A stretch of DNA of 64,000 nt, from NCBI GenBank assembly GCA_040216635.1, contig JAVJOU010000021.1, forward strand, positions 248,001 through 312,000, given 5' to 3'. The position numbers and the translations under genes are program-made. The DNA comes from UBA1479 sp040216635 (GTDB lineage Bacteria > Pseudomonadota > Alphaproteobacteria > Rhodospirillales > Casp-alpha2). The notes under the pieces are model-generated. The model did not search any database. It had not been told where the DNA came from and saw nothing but the letters and a program-made list of their open reading frames with translations. Below, piece after piece: positions 45,117 to 53,992 of this stretch. Within the stretch, counting starts at the first letter, position 1, and every line of letters starts with the position of its first letter.

Positions 45117-46007
45117 GTGGCAGACCCCATCGTTACCGTCGCAGCCCCTGCGAAGCTGAACCTGTATCTGCATGTCACCGGAAAGCGGGACGACGGCTAT
45201 CACCTGTTGGATTCCCTGATCGCCTTTGCCGACGTGGGCGACGAGATCAAGGCCCGCGCCGCCGCCGACGGCTCCCTGACCTTGGCCGTACGCGGCCCTT
45301 TCGCCAAGGATCTGGCCGACGAAGCGGACAATCTGGTTCTGCGCGCCGCCCGCATGCTGCGTCAGGCGGCGGGCGTTTCGGCGGGGGCCCATCTGGTGCT
45401 GGAAAAACGCCTGCCCGTGGCATCCGGAATCGGCGGCGGGTCCGCCGATGCGGCGGCGGCGCTGAAAGCCCTGACCCGGGTCTGGGGCATCGAATTGCCG
45501 GAACCCGACATGCGCGCGATGGCCCTGGAACTGGGCGCCGATGTGCCCATCTGCTGGGTCGGCGCACCTGCCTTCGTGGGCGGCATCGGGGATGAGATCG
45601 AACCCGCCCCGCCGTTGCCCCCCGTGCCGCTGCTGCTGGTCAACCCAAGGGTGGGTGTTTCGACCCCGGCCGTGTTCAAGGCCCGCACCGGCGATTTCCA
45701 GCAAGCCAACCGGTTCAAGGAAACCCCCATCGACGGCGCGCATCTTGCCTTTCTGTTGAAATCCCGCGCCAACGGGTTGGATCAAGCCGCCTGTGCCCTT
45801 TGCCCGCCCATCGCCCAGGTGCTGGCCGCCCTGGAAGCCACGGAAGGTAGCTTGTTAACCCGCATGTCCGGCTCGGGCGGGACCTGCTTCGCCCTGTACG
45901 AGACCGAAGGCCAAGCCCTTGCCGCCGCCGAAAGGCTGTACGATGCGGAACCTGATTGGTGGATCGCCATGGGGCATCTGGGCGCCCCGGGGGACGGACT
46001 TAACTGA
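45117..46007 (+). CDS. ispE: 4-Diphosphocytidyl-2-C-methyl-D-erythritol kinase
   Basis: A 296-residue GHMP kinase in the MEP isoprenoid pathway, phosphorylating CDP-methylerythritol. APAKLNLYLHVTGKRDDGYH is the N-terminal substrate motif, PVASGIGGGSADAAAALKAL the ATP-binding GHMP motif, and MSGSGGTCFALYE the third. The start is GTG 45117. The gene is followed by tRNA-Gln after 112 bases. Confidence 0.95.
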   Translation: MADPIVTVAAPAKLNLYLHVTGKRDDGYHLLDSLIAFADVGDEIKARAAADGSLTLAVRGPFAKDLADEADNLVLRAARMLRQAAGVSAGAHLVLEKRLPVASGIGGGSADAAAALKALTRVWGIELPEPDMRAMALELGADVPICWVGAPAFVGGIGDEIEPAPPLPPVPLLLVNPRVGVSTPAVFKARTGDFQQANRFKETPIDGAHLAFLLKSRANGLDQAACALCPPIAQVLAALEATEGSLLTRMSGSGGTCFALYETEGQALAAAERLYDAEPDWWIAMGHLGAPGDGLN

Positions 46008-46119
46008 CCCGGTAACGGGGGAATTTACCTGCCCGCGATCCCTTGCCCATGGGCGAGAGATGGTCTAAGAAGTCGGCCCCGCCCCCGGACAGAGCGGCCG
46101 TGGGCGGGATGGCGTTTAT

Positions 46120-46196
46120 TGGGGCGTGGTGAAGCGGTCTAACACACCGGTTTTTGGTACCGGCACTCGGAGGTTCGAATCCTCCCGCCCCAGCCA
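46120..46196 (+). tRNA. tRNA-Gln (anticodon TTG)
   Basis: A 77-base cloverleaf with acceptor stem TGGGGCG/CGCCCCA, anticodon stem CCGGT/ACCGG around loop TTTTGGT (anticodon TTG), T-loop GGTTCGAATCC, and encoded GCCA 3' end. The U1-A72 pair is typical of bacterial tRNA-Gln. It is the probable target gene of the adjoining Tn7-like element. Confidence 0.95.
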
Positions 46197-46201
46197 CCTT
46201 C

Positions 46202-46221
46202 TTCGGCAGAGCCGGATTTTT
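46202..46221 (+). terminator. Rho-independent terminator of tRNA-Gln
   Basis: TTCGGC-AGA-GCCGGA stem-loop followed by TTTTT, six bases after the tRNA CCA end. The transposon left end begins nine bases after it. Confidence 0.7.
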
Positions 46222-46229
46222 CCGACATT

Positions 46230-46297
46230 TGTCGGAAACGGCACTACTTTTTAAAAACGGGTTCTATTTTTTAAAAAACGGCATCTATTTTTTATCG
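46230..46297 (+). repeat. Left end of the Tn7-like element (putative TnsB-binding repeats)
   Basis: After TGTCGGAAAC come three roughly 20-base units: GGCACTACTTTTTAAAAACG, GGTTCTATTTTTTAAAAAAC and GGCATCTATTTTTTATCG. The last two have counterparts in the right end in inverted orientation. Confidence 0.75.
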
Positions 46298-46442
46298 TTA
46301 TCGGCCTCGGCCCATTAATAGCGGCAAGAATATTCGCCGCAAAAGCACAGTTTATTGTCCAAAGCAGAACGCGTTATCACCTAATCGCCTTTGCCTCGTA
46401 CCGAACGTAGTCCACTACATAGCGGTTCATTGCGGGGTCCTA

Positions 46443-46760
46443 TTGAACGTCGCTGTGACACGCTGGGGGACGCGTACAGTCAACGTGGATTTTTCGCGCC
46501 TGTGTGAAGACTGGAACTACCGGGGCTACGATCAGACGCATGCGATCTTCGGCGCCAGCCTCGTCGACGGGTAGGTCATGCGCAACATGGTCGAAGGCCT
46601 AGCGGCGTCCTACGTCAAGGGCCCTTTCGTCGACAGCCCGATCGACAACGTCCATGCGCAGGGACCGCTGTGCGACAAGACGACGAAAATGGCGCTCGAG
46701 CGCGGAGACCACTTCGGCGCGGACCATTACGCGGCGTCGGTGATCCTGACGCGGCCGTAG
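46443..46760 (+). pseudogene. Unrecognised frame interrupted by an in-frame TAG
   Basis: A single frame from TTG 46443 encodes 43 residues, meets TAG at 46572-46574 and continues from ATG 46578 for 60 more (MRNMVEGLAASYVKGPFVDS onward). Codon use on both sides of the stop is protein-like, so this may be one broken cargo gene of about 105 codons. Nothing else is seen in 46298-46772. The product is not recognised. Confidence 0.35.
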
Positions 46761-46772
46761 GGGCCGGAGGCG

Positions 46773-47291
46773 TCAAGCGGCGGCGTTCTTCTGGCCGATG
46801 AACAAAACGCAATGGGCCCGGAGGCGTTTGTATCCAAGCGCCAGGTCGGATTTAGCGCGGGCGAGACGCCTCAACATGCGCGATCTTGGTGTGACGCCAG
46901 GAATATCTATCAACCACATGCCGGCACCGCCCGTTGTCGTCACCGTTCCGCCCCATAGCGCCGCCGCGCCTGCCGCCGGCGGGAGCGCCACGAACGAGGC
47001 TGCCGCCGCGGCCACGCCACCGACAACAAGGATGCCGCCGACAATCCGGTGGGTCAGGCCGGGTTTCTTATCGAGGGCGTTTTCCAGTGCCTCGATCCGC
47101 CTTTTTGTGACGCCTACACAGTTCTTCATCGCGTCCATGCGCGGCTTGAGCGTCTGCCAGGAATCCTCCGTGGGGGGAAAGCCGGCCAGAAGGCCGTGTT
47201 CGGCCTTCATTCCGGCGACAAGGTCCTTGGCGTCATCGCAGACCCGATTGACCTCCGGACGAAGCCGGGCCAGATGCTCTCGGTCGAACAT
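46773..47291 (-). CDS. Transposon cargo: membrane protein with a Gly/Ala-rich hairpin
   Basis: A 172-residue protein when started at ATG 47291, which has GGGG-rich ribosome sequence; a longer reading would overlap the upstream gene. Residues 1-75 are helical and charged; about 85-135 form a Gly/Ala-rich hydrophobic hairpin (IVGGILVVGGVAAAAASF, then GGTVTTTGGAGMWLIDI); the end is basic. It is paired with the gene at 47315. Not recognised. Confidence 0.6.
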   Translation of the reverse strand: MFDREHLARLRPEVNRVCDDAKDLVAGMKAEHGLLAGFPPTEDSWQTLKPRMDAMKNCVGVTKRRIEALENALDKKPGLTHRIVGGILVVGGVAAAAASFVALPPAAGAAALWGGTVTTTGGAGMWLIDIPGVTPRSRMLRRLARAKSDLALGYKRLRAHCVLFIGQKNAAA

Positions 47292-47314
47292 GCCCCCGGC
47301 GCGTCCCCTGCCAC

Positions 47315-47815
47315 CTAGGCCGCGCCCACGGCGCCGCCGTTTCCTTCCCTTCGGGCCTGCCATTTTTCGGGATCTTCGGCATCGAGCAGCTTTCCGAACT
47401 CCGCCAGATCGAGATCAAGCTGGCGACTCGCGGCTGCGGATTCTTGGCTGGTGAGGGCAAGGCGAATGTGCTGGTAGATGAAAAAACAGGCTATGCCGAG
47501 CATCGCCAGCGATCCGGAGGACAGCACCCAATGCATGGCAGGCACGGTCGCGCCGGACTGCAGTGCCGAGGAAACGAGCGCGACCATGTACCCAATTGCG
47601 ACGCAAAGGCTGAGCGATGTCACGAATGAAACCAGCGCGACATTCATGTGGGAGTAGAACATCGCGTCATTGCCAAGCTGATCCCATTTGGGTGGCGCCT
47701 CATAACCGTCTCGCCGGGCCGCCTTTTCGGCGTCCTGCCAGTCGGCCAATTCGTCGGCGAGCCGTCGCTCGCTCCAGCGGCCGTCATCGTCCTGAATGGC
47801 GTTAATGTCGCTCAT
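47315..47815 (-). CDS. Transposon cargo: two-helix membrane protein
   Basis: A 166-residue protein with an acidic, Trp-containing soluble N-terminus (ERRLADELADWQDAEKAA), two membrane helices at about residues 60-82 and 95-115, and a charged C-terminal tail. Its stop lies 24 bases before the start of the partner at 47291. The pairing suggests a shared membrane function, possibly a defence effector, but no domain is recognised. Confidence 0.6.
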   Translation of the reverse strand: MSDINAIQDDDGRWSERRLADELADWQDAEKAARRDGYEAPPKWDQLGNDAMFYSHMNVALVSFVTSLSLCVAIGYMVALVSSALQSGATVPAMHWVLSSGSLAMLGIACFFIYQHIRLALTSQESAAASRQLDLDLAEFGKLLDAEDPEKWQARREGNGGAVGAA

Positions 47816-48110
47816 GGATGAATCTTAACACAATCGGGCGGTAAAAGTCATCGCCGCCACTCATGATCGAGTTCGGCGGGATCAAGGGTCAAGTCTCTAC
47901 ATAGAGTGCATGTGCAAGGTATTGTTTTACCTTTCCTATGCTCCACTCAACTTCTTCAGATAGTAGCGGCACACACATGCCTAGCCAATGAAGGAGCGAG
48001 GACGACAGCGGGGCCGCATGAAATTCGTCGAAGGTCAGGTGGACAATGTAGTGGCGCCCGCCAAGATCACGCCTAATCGTAGCGCCACAACTGGCGGCAA
48101 CGAATAAACC
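47816..48110. other. Gene-free stretch inside the transposon
   Basis: No gene can be supported. On the minus strand the frame of the HigA-like gene stays open for a further 72 codons past its TAA, but no usual start codon occurs at its beginning, so it is more likely a remnant than a gene. Confidence 0.4.
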
Positions 48111-48491
48111 TTATCTCGGCTTGTCCAAGGGGTATTCCTTCAAAAGTATCCCCGGTTGCAGACCCAACTTTTCTGCCAAACGTCGGATCATTCCGAGAGA
48201 CAAGCTTCTTCGTCGATTTAATATTTCGGATACGCGTCCGCTTGAACCGAATATAGGGACCAAGTCTTTCGCCCTCAGCCCCTGTTGTTCCATACGGAAC
48301 TTGATCGCCTCTACCGGATCCGGCATGTCGACGGAGAAACGCTCTTCCTCATACCTCTCCGCGAGGATTGAAAGCACTTCTAGTTCGTCGAATTCAGGCG
48401 TTCCGGTTTTCGGCGACAACCTCATCAGATGTTCAATACGAGCAAGAGCTTGGCTAAAATCTGTATCGCTCTTGATCGGCTTGATATCCAT
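48111..48491 (-). CDS. higA: HigA-type helix-turn-helix antitoxin/regulator
   Basis: A 126-residue HigA-family protein: N-terminal helices MDIKPIKSDTDFSQALARIE, then the HTH DPVEAIKFRMEQQGLRAKDL and SSGRVSEILNRRRSLSLGMI. The start at 48491 follows AGGAGCGGGACGAA, and the longer reading adds unrelated residues. A RelE-like HigB toxin normally lies just upstream; the 209 bases between this gene and tniQ hold no such gene, so this is an orphan antitoxin. Confidence 0.85.
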   Translation of the reverse strand: MDIKPIKSDTDFSQALARIEHLMRLSPKTGTPEFDELEVLSILAERYEEERFSVDMPDPVEAIKFRMEQQGLRAKDLVPIFGSSGRVSEILNRRRSLSLGMIRRLAEKLGLQPGILLKEYPLDKPR

Positions 48492-48700
48492 TTCGTCCCG
48501 CTCCTTAGGGGAACTGCATGTCAGCGAGCACCATGCCAATGCTTCCATGCGCCAGAAATACGTCTCTTTATAATTGGCATTTTCCTAGCGGCAGCCAGGT
48601 ACTCGCTCCAACGATAGAGACAGCAATCTCGATCCGTTCATCGTTCATTAAATCACAAAAGATATATCTAATATAAATTTGCGGCTTCCGGGAACTGCCC

Positions 48701-49975
48701 ATGGTGCGCCCCGCTAACTCGAAACTTTGGCCGGGTCGCCCCGCTCCTCGCGACGGGGAAACATTTTCTTCGTGGTTCGCGCGGGTCGCTCACGCGAACT
48801 TCCTCTCCCCATCGGACCTATTCGCCGCCTCGCTTCCAGGCGCGCGGCTTTTCTCTCTCGACATGGATCGCAGATGTGATCCCGATCTGCTGAAGAAGCT
48901 TTCCGCCAATACTGGCATCGCCGAAAGGCGTCTCGTCTCCTTGCTGCTCACCGAATTCCAAGGCAGTGTCTTTGAGCTAGATAACCCCAAGGCTCCGCTA
49001 ACCTGGCTCCCTCACTCGGGAACAAGCCGCGGATCCTTCGGCCAGCAGGCATGTCCTCGATGTCTCGACACACAGACCCCTTTCTATCGGAAAGCGTGGC
49101 GCCTTTCGTTCTCAACGATCTGCCTCGAGCATGGGACGGGTTTGATTGATCGGTGCCCTCGATGCGGCCGCGCCATTGCGCCACTCCAGACGTCTTCCGA
49201 AAGATTGTTTTGCCATTGCCATAATTGTGGCGCCGACCTTCGGAATTCCTGCGAAGCCAACGTCGACCGGATGGATCGTGAAATTCAGATATCCCTCGAG
49301 CAAGCTGCAATACGCGGTGCCGCACGACTCGGTCGATATGGGCACGTGCATTCACTCTCTTATTTCTGGATTCTGCGAAAACTATTCCGACTAGTCGTTT
49401 CCGGCGAGTTCTCTTTACCCATCCGCGAATGCATATCGAAGGAGACGGGATGGACAAACCATGCTGCGTCGATCCCCCGCCTCAAGAACGCCGACCGCCT
49501 TCCTCCCGGTCCACGTCGCCTGGCTCTCCGGTTCGCCAATTATTTGATCGCCAATTGGCCAGATAACTTCGTCTCCGTGTGCCGATCGGTCGGGCTTACT
49601 CAAAGGCGGCTGCTGCGGACTGAAGAGCGCGCGCCATTCGCATTCGTCTCGGCCGTCAAAGAGCACCTTAGCGAGGGGCCGACAGTCGTCGATGAGAGGC
49701 AGATTGATTGCGCAGCTCAATTCTTGGCATGCGAGAACCGGCAACCGACTTATGCCGCCCTTTCAGGGCTTTTGAAAAATCGCATTCACGCCAAACGCAA
49801 CTTGGCGGCGGCCGGCCGACAGTGCGCCCCCTATGGGACTCATCGATATTGGAAACTGGACGGCGTGGCTCCAGAAACTCGCGCAGCAGCGAAACAAGCA
49901 GCGAAACTGGCCGGCGAGAACGTCGGGCCTTGGGTGGACCGCATCATCCAAAAAGCACTTGAGCAAAAACTCTGA
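48701..49975 (+). CDS. tniQ: TniQ-family transposition target-selection protein
   Basis: A 424-residue TniQ protein. The N-terminal domain (PAPRDGETFSSWFARVAHAN) leads to zinc-binding Cys pairs: CPRCLDTQ, ICLEHG, CPRCGRAI and CHCHNCGADL (about residues 115-180). The middle has HTH-like helices. The extreme C-terminus (AAKQAAKLAGENVGPWVDRI) resembles a ribbon-helix-helix DNA-binding segment, unusual for TniQ. TniQ/TnsD proteins recruit the TnsC-TnsAB machinery to a target; here probably the tRNA-Gln region. It is 36 bases upstream of tnsA. Confidence 0.9.
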   Translation: MVRPANSKLWPGRPAPRDGETFSSWFARVAHANFLSPSDLFAASLPGARLFSLDMDRRCDPDLLKKLSANTGIAERRLVSLLLTEFQGSVFELDNPKAPLTWLPHSGTSRGSFGQQACPRCLDTQTPFYRKAWRLSFSTICLEHGTGLIDRCPRCGRAIAPLQTSSERLFCHCHNCGADLRNSCEANVDRMDREIQISLEQAAIRGAARLGRYGHVHSLSYFWILRKLFRLVVSGEFSLPIRECISKETGWTNHAASIPRLKNADRLPPGPRRLALRFANYLIANWPDNFVSVCRSVGLTQRRLLRTEERAPFAFVSAVKEHLSEGPTVVDERQIDCAAQFLACENRQPTYAALSGLLKNRIHAKRNLAAAGRQCAPYGTHRYWKLDGVAPETRAAAKQAAKLAGENVGPWVDRIIQKALEQKL

Positions 49976-50011
49976 ACAACATATAGGGGAATAAGAGGAG
50001 AAAATATCTAC

Positions 50012-50686
50012 ATGCAGTATCCCGCCCCACGAAAACCGGTCAGAACAATTCCTCTAAAATCGCGAAGCGTTAGGGGCTTCTATACGTCCACGCGATGGCC
50101 ACGCCCTATCGCGCACGAGTCCAACCTCGAACGGGACTTTCTTATCCTTTGTGACTTCGACACGAGCGTACGACAGCTAACCGAACAACCCTGCAAGATC
50201 ACCTATCCGTCAGAAGAAGGCAAAGACCGCAATTACACGCCGGATTTCTTTTTGGACGTAGCCGCCGAAGTCGGCCCTTCGCAATTGGTTGAGATCAAAT
50301 TCCAAAGCGAGTTGGACGAACGAGCAGACGATTATGCAGAGAGATTTAGCGCCGCTCGCGAATATGCCGAGGCCCGAGGCTGGGAATTCAAGGTAAGGAC
50401 CGAACGGAGTATTCGGGGCGACCTATTGGCAAATGCGAAATTCCTCCTGCCATACCGACGCTTGCCAATCGATCACGGACTTAGCGCCCGTTGGATGCGA
50501 ACACTCGCATCAACTGGTCCCTGCACGGTCGAGGCGGCGTTGCACGACGCCTGGCACAATGACGATGAGGAACGGCTCCGCGCGCTGACCGAGTTATGGC
50601 GATTGGTTGCTATGGACAGCATTTCAGTGGACTTGGAGGCCAACCGTGTAGGCCTTCAAAGCTTGGTGTGGCCCAATGACCGGTAG
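50012..50686 (+). CDS. tnsA: TnsA-type transposase endonuclease subunit
   Basis: A 224-residue TnsA protein, which cuts the 5' ends during cut-and-paste transposition. The nuclease core has the conserved Glu in HESNLERDFL, Asp in YTPDFFLD and the ExK pair in LVEIKFQSEL, then a helical C-terminal domain that would contact TnsC. Its presence implies cut-and-paste rather than copy-in movement. The stop overlaps the tnsB start by 11 bases. Confidence 0.9.
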   Translation: MQYPAPRKPVRTIPLKSRSVRGFYTSTRWPRPIAHESNLERDFLILCDFDTSVRQLTEQPCKITYPSEEGKDRNYTPDFFLDVAAEVGPSQLVEIKFQSELDERADDYAERFSAAREYAEARGWEFKVRTERSIRGDLLANAKFLLPYRRLPIDHGLSARWMRTLASTGPCTVEAALHDAWHNDDEERLRALTELWRLVAMDSISVDLEANRVGLQSLVWPNDR

Positions 50687-52571
50687 CGCGACATCGGTTC
50701 GTTTTTCCTATGAGCCTGGAACCCGCGTCCAGTGTCGCGGCGAAGAGTGGATCATCCACAGCCAGATCGGCAGCGACCAGCTCATGCTCGAAGGCAAGAG
50801 CGGCGAGCGAACAATCGTCGTCAAATCATACGAGGTCACTCCCCCATCAAACGCAGCAAAAGCCAAGCCCGTCAGCGCAATCCCCGACGACGACTATCAA
50901 ACAGCGAAGGAAAGATATGAGATATTAGAGCCTGTTCTTAATGGGGCGCGGAGAGACCGCGGAAAACTCGTGAAGGATGCGGCAAAGTCGTCGGGCAACT
51001 CGGTTCAAACGATTTACGGCTGGATCAGAAAGTTTGAAACGACCGGCACAATCTCAAGCCTCGCCCCAAGAAGAAAAGGCAGCCAACGTGGTGATCGCAG
51101 GATCGATGCCAAGGTCGAGGCAATCATTCAGTCGACGATCGAACGGGAGTACCTGAACAAACAAAGAAAATCCGTGAAATCCGTTTACACGTTGATCGAG
51201 ATGGCCTGCGCCGATGCCGGAATTTCAAAACCGCCCTGTTTGGATACGGTTCGAAAAAGAATTCAGGCTTTGCCGCCTCGTGAAATTACGGCAAAGCGCT
51301 TCGGCGAGAAGGCCGCTCGCGACAAGTTCGATGCGGCGGCCGGGAAATTCCCCAATGGCGAACACCCCCTGCAAACCGTCCAAATCGACCACACCGTTCT
51401 AGATATCATTCTGGTCAATCGGAAGGACCGGGAACCGACGACCCGCCCCACGCTTACAATCGCAGTCGACGTATTCAGCGGGATGGTTACCGGTCTGCAC
51501 CTTTCGTTCGAACCTCCCAGCGTAACGAGCGTCGGCATGTGTCTCTATCGCAGCGTTACCCACAAAGATAGATATCTTAAAGAACTGGGCGTGGACGGCG
51601 ACTGGCCCGTTTGGGGGCGTCCCGTGTCACTTCACGTAGACAATGCAAAGGAATTCCAATCCAACAGCCTCCGCGAGGGATGTGCAGAACATGGCATCGA
51701 TTTGCAACATCGTCCCGTCAGACGACCCGAGTTCGGCGGCCACGTAGAGCGCGCTTTCCGCAGCATCAACACGCTCATTCACGAATTGCCCGGCACGACC
51801 AAATCCAACGTTCAAGATAGGGGAGAGTATAAATCCGAAAAGGAAGCGCTGTTGACCATCGACGAGCTGGAGAAGCTGCTGGTCGGTCATATCGTCAACA
51901 AGCTCCATACCAACCCCCGAAGGAGCGACGGCGCCTCGCCCTTTGACCGATGGGAAGAAGGAATAAGGGCCGCCGGCCAACCGAAGCCAATCCAGGACAC
52001 GAGAAAGTTTCTTATCGACTTTCTGCCGCAGGAATCGAGGACCGTTCAAACGACCGGCATTCAGTGGGACTACTTCTACTACTTCGACTTAAAAATAAAA
52101 AAGTGGATCGGCAGCAAGCGCGATTTCAAGGTCAAGCGAGATCCCAGAGATATCAGCAAGATCTACTTTCTCGACCCGGAACTCGGTGAGTACTTGGAAA
52201 TCCATACTGCCGATGGCCGGCTCTTGCCTTTTAGCCTTGCCGAACACAATCAGGCTATCGCCAGGTTGAAGGCGGCAAAGGCCCCACGCACTCAGAGCCG
52301 AATTTACGCTGAAGTCCTCCGCCAAAGGGAAACGGAGAAGGCCGCGCGTGAACAGAAGCGCTCAAAGAAAGCGCGCCGCAGAGCGGATCAAGACGCCCGC
52401 AACCGCCGCGAGCTTAACGAGATACACGGTTCCGCTACCTCCGAAAGTTCGACGGAATTGCAAGTGATTGAAGGCGGCTTGGCGCGAAACTCGGAGAGTT
52501 CCGACAAGCAGACAAAACGGAGTTTCAAACTGCGCCCCAGAGATGGGCAGAAGAGATATGAGGATTGGTAA
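50676..52571 (+). CDS. tnsB: TnsB/TniA-type DDE transposase
   Basis: A 631-residue Mu/Tn7-family transposase. N-terminal HTH domains (about residues 85-200, including SGNSVQTIYGWIRKFETTG) bind the end repeats; the RNase H-fold core has Asp in QIDHTVLD, Asp in HVDNAKEF and Glu in GGHVERAF; then a beta-barrel and a highly charged C-terminal tail (KAAREQKRSKKARRRADQD) that likely contacts TnsC. Overlaps tnsA by 11 bases. Confidence 0.93.
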   Translation: MTGSATSVRFSYEPGTRVQCRGEEWIIHSQIGSDQLMLEGKSGERTIVVKSYEVTPPSNAAKAKPVSAIPDDDYQTAKERYEILEPVLNGARRDRGKLVKDAAKSSGNSVQTIYGWIRKFETTGTISSLAPRRKGSQRGDRRIDAKVEAIIQSTIEREYLNKQRKSVKSVYTLIEMACADAGISKPPCLDTVRKRIQALPPREITAKRFGEKAARDKFDAAAGKFPNGEHPLQTVQIDHTVLDIILVNRKDREPTTRPTLTIAVDVFSGMVTGLHLSFEPPSVTSVGMCLYRSVTHKDRYLKELGVDGDWPVWGRPVSLHVDNAKEFQSNSLREGCAEHGIDLQHRPVRRPEFGGHVERAFRSINTLIHELPGTTKSNVQDRGEYKSEKEALLTIDELEKLLVGHIVNKLHTNPRRSDGASPFDRWEEGIRAAGQPKPIQDTRKFLIDFLPQESRTVQTTGIQWDYFYYFDLKIKKWIGSKRDFKVKRDPRDISKIYFLDPELGEYLEIHTADGRLLPFSLAEHNQAIARLKAAKAPRTQSRIYAEVLRQRETEKAAREQKRSKKARRRADQDARNRRELNEIHGSATSESSTELQVIEGGLARNSESSDKQTKRSFKLRPRDGQKRYEDW

Positions 52572-53445
52572 AATGATCGACCCATATACGGCAGCAGGAA
52601 CGTTCGCGGGTACCGTCAAGCGGATGACTCGCTGGCGCAAATCTCCGGGAACGATTGAAGAGCGCAAACAGTTTTTCAAACGAGATTACTGGGTCGACTA
52701 TCCTCGCGCGACGGAACTGCTGAATAGGTTCGACGATATGTACGCCGCGGAAGGCCAAGTTCGGCCGGAGGGAATGCTCGTAACCGGCCCACCGAACAAC
52801 GGAAAGACCTCGACCGCGTTCAAATTCATGAGAGACAGATTGGCAGGCTATCAGAAAGTGGACGGCCGGCCGGATGCTCCCCCGATCGTAAAAGCGGAAA
52901 CACCGCCCGGCACACCGTCTCCTCGTTCGCTCTACATGGCTCTGCTTCAAGAGGTGGGAGCGCCATACAATCCCAGATCCGCTGAACAGGTGCTCTATAA
53001 CCAAGTGATTCAGCTTTTTACGGAATCCGGTGTCCGCATGCTGATCTTGGACGAAATCCATAATGGGCTTGCGGGCGGCCCCAATCAGCAGCGGATCATG
53101 CTGAACACTCTGAAATCGTTGAGCAACACACTGCAGATTTCCATCGTCATGGTCGGCACCGACGATGCTCGCGTCATGTTTGAACGGGACGATCAAATCA
53201 AAAGCCGGTTTCCAGCTTTCGAAATGCCGGCGTGGGAATTTTCCGAAGAGTACGCCCAATTGGTCGACGATATGTTCGGCGCGATGGAGCTGGATATTCC
53301 ATCACCGGCATCAGACTACGATTTCGTCGACGAACTTCATCAGCTTTCCGGAGGGCTGATGGGAAAGACAAAAAAGTTAGTCGCCCAGTTCGCCAGCCAG
53401 ACTCTCGAAGCTTCTCAAGTCGTCGACAGCGCAAGAAAAATATAA
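52558..53445 (+). CDS. tnsC: TnsC/TniB-type AAA+ ATPase transposition regulator
   Basis: A 295-residue AAA+ ATPase. Walker A is VTGPPNNGKTSTAF, Walker B MLILDEIHNG, and sensor-1 VMVGTDDAR. It links target selection by TniQ to the TnsAB transposase. I start it at ATG 52558, just inside the end of tnsB after AGAAGAG; ATG 52573 is an alternative. An even longer upstream reading would overlap tnsB too far. Confidence 0.9.
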   Translation: MRIGKMIDPYTAAGTFAGTVKRMTRWRKSPGTIEERKQFFKRDYWVDYPRATELLNRFDDMYAAEGQVRPEGMLVTGPPNNGKTSTAFKFMRDRLAGYQKVDGRPDAPPIVKAETPPGTPSPRSLYMALLQEVGAPYNPRSAEQVLYNQVIQLFTESGVRMLILDEIHNGLAGGPNQQRIMLNTLKSLSNTLQISIVMVGTDDARVMFERDDQIKSRFPAFEMPAWEFSEEYAQLVDDMFGAMELDIPSPASDYDFVDELHQLSGGLMGKTKKLVAQFASQTLEASQVVDSARKI

Positions 53446-53533
53446 GTAAGGCCATTCGCGCTGTTAATGGCGGAGACTGAATTGCAGGGCTTCTGGGATT
53501 CAGCGCTACAGGCGATGTAGTCGTGAGGAGAGA

Positions 53534-53908
53534 ATGGACCGTTCGGAAAACATGAGCAGAGTTCGGTCCAAGAACACCTCACCTGAAATGACCGTTAGAC
53601 GAGCGCTGCATCGTGCCGGGTTCAGGTTTCGATTGCACCGAAAAGACCTTCCGGGGCGGCCCGACATCGTTTTACCGAAAAAGCGACTTTGCATATTCGT
53701 CAACGGATGTTTTTGGCATCAGCACCCTCGGTGCCCAAAGTCCAAACGACCGAAAACCAACGCGGAGTTTTGGAACGCAAAGCTGGATGCGAATATCATT
53801 CGCGATAAGAAAAATCACGCAGCATTGCGGCAACTCGGATGGAAGGTTTTGGTGTTGTGGGAATGCGAAATTAACCGCGGGGACGAGTTCCTCCATAAAA
53901 TCAATTAA
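53534..53908 (+). CDS. vsr: Vsr-type very-short-patch repair / mismatch endonuclease
   Basis: A 124-residue Vsr endonuclease, which nicks at T:G mismatches created by deamination of 5-methylcytosine. RVRSKNTSPEMTVRRALHRA is the N-terminal signature, GRPDIVLPKKRLCIFVNGC the catalytic Asp and core strand, and FWHQHPRCP the zinc/His cluster. A GAGGAGAGA ribosome site precedes the ATG. It adjoins a cytosine methyltransferase, the usual partner, in the transposon cargo. Confidence 0.94.
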   Translation: MDRSENMSRVRSKNTSPEMTVRRALHRAGFRFRLHRKDLPGRPDIVLPKKRLCIFVNGCFWHQHPRCPKSKRPKTNAEFWNAKLDANIIRDKKNHAALRQLGWKVLVLWECEINRGDEFLHKIN

Positions 53909-53992
53909 TTACTCAACCCTCTAGCATTCAGGCGCTCAAATTTCGTATAAGAGTCAAGGAGTTATCATCGGGTAGAGTGGGCTAATTATTCC

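Noticed and set aside
46219..46240. TTTCCGACA-TT-TGTCGGAAA as a separate hairpin or operator
   Set aside because: It is formed by the run after the tRNA terminator meeting the transposon tip; I treat it as a junction rather than an independent site, though it might mirror the 60064-60084 junction.
46197..48700. CRISPR array or guide RNA for the Tn7-like element
   Set aside because: No regularly spaced repeat-spacer pattern is present; the repeats seen are end-type AT-rich units near the tips only.
48492..48700. HigB toxin gene upstream of higA
   Set aside because: All minus-strand frames here are short or interrupted and lack RelE/HigB motifs.
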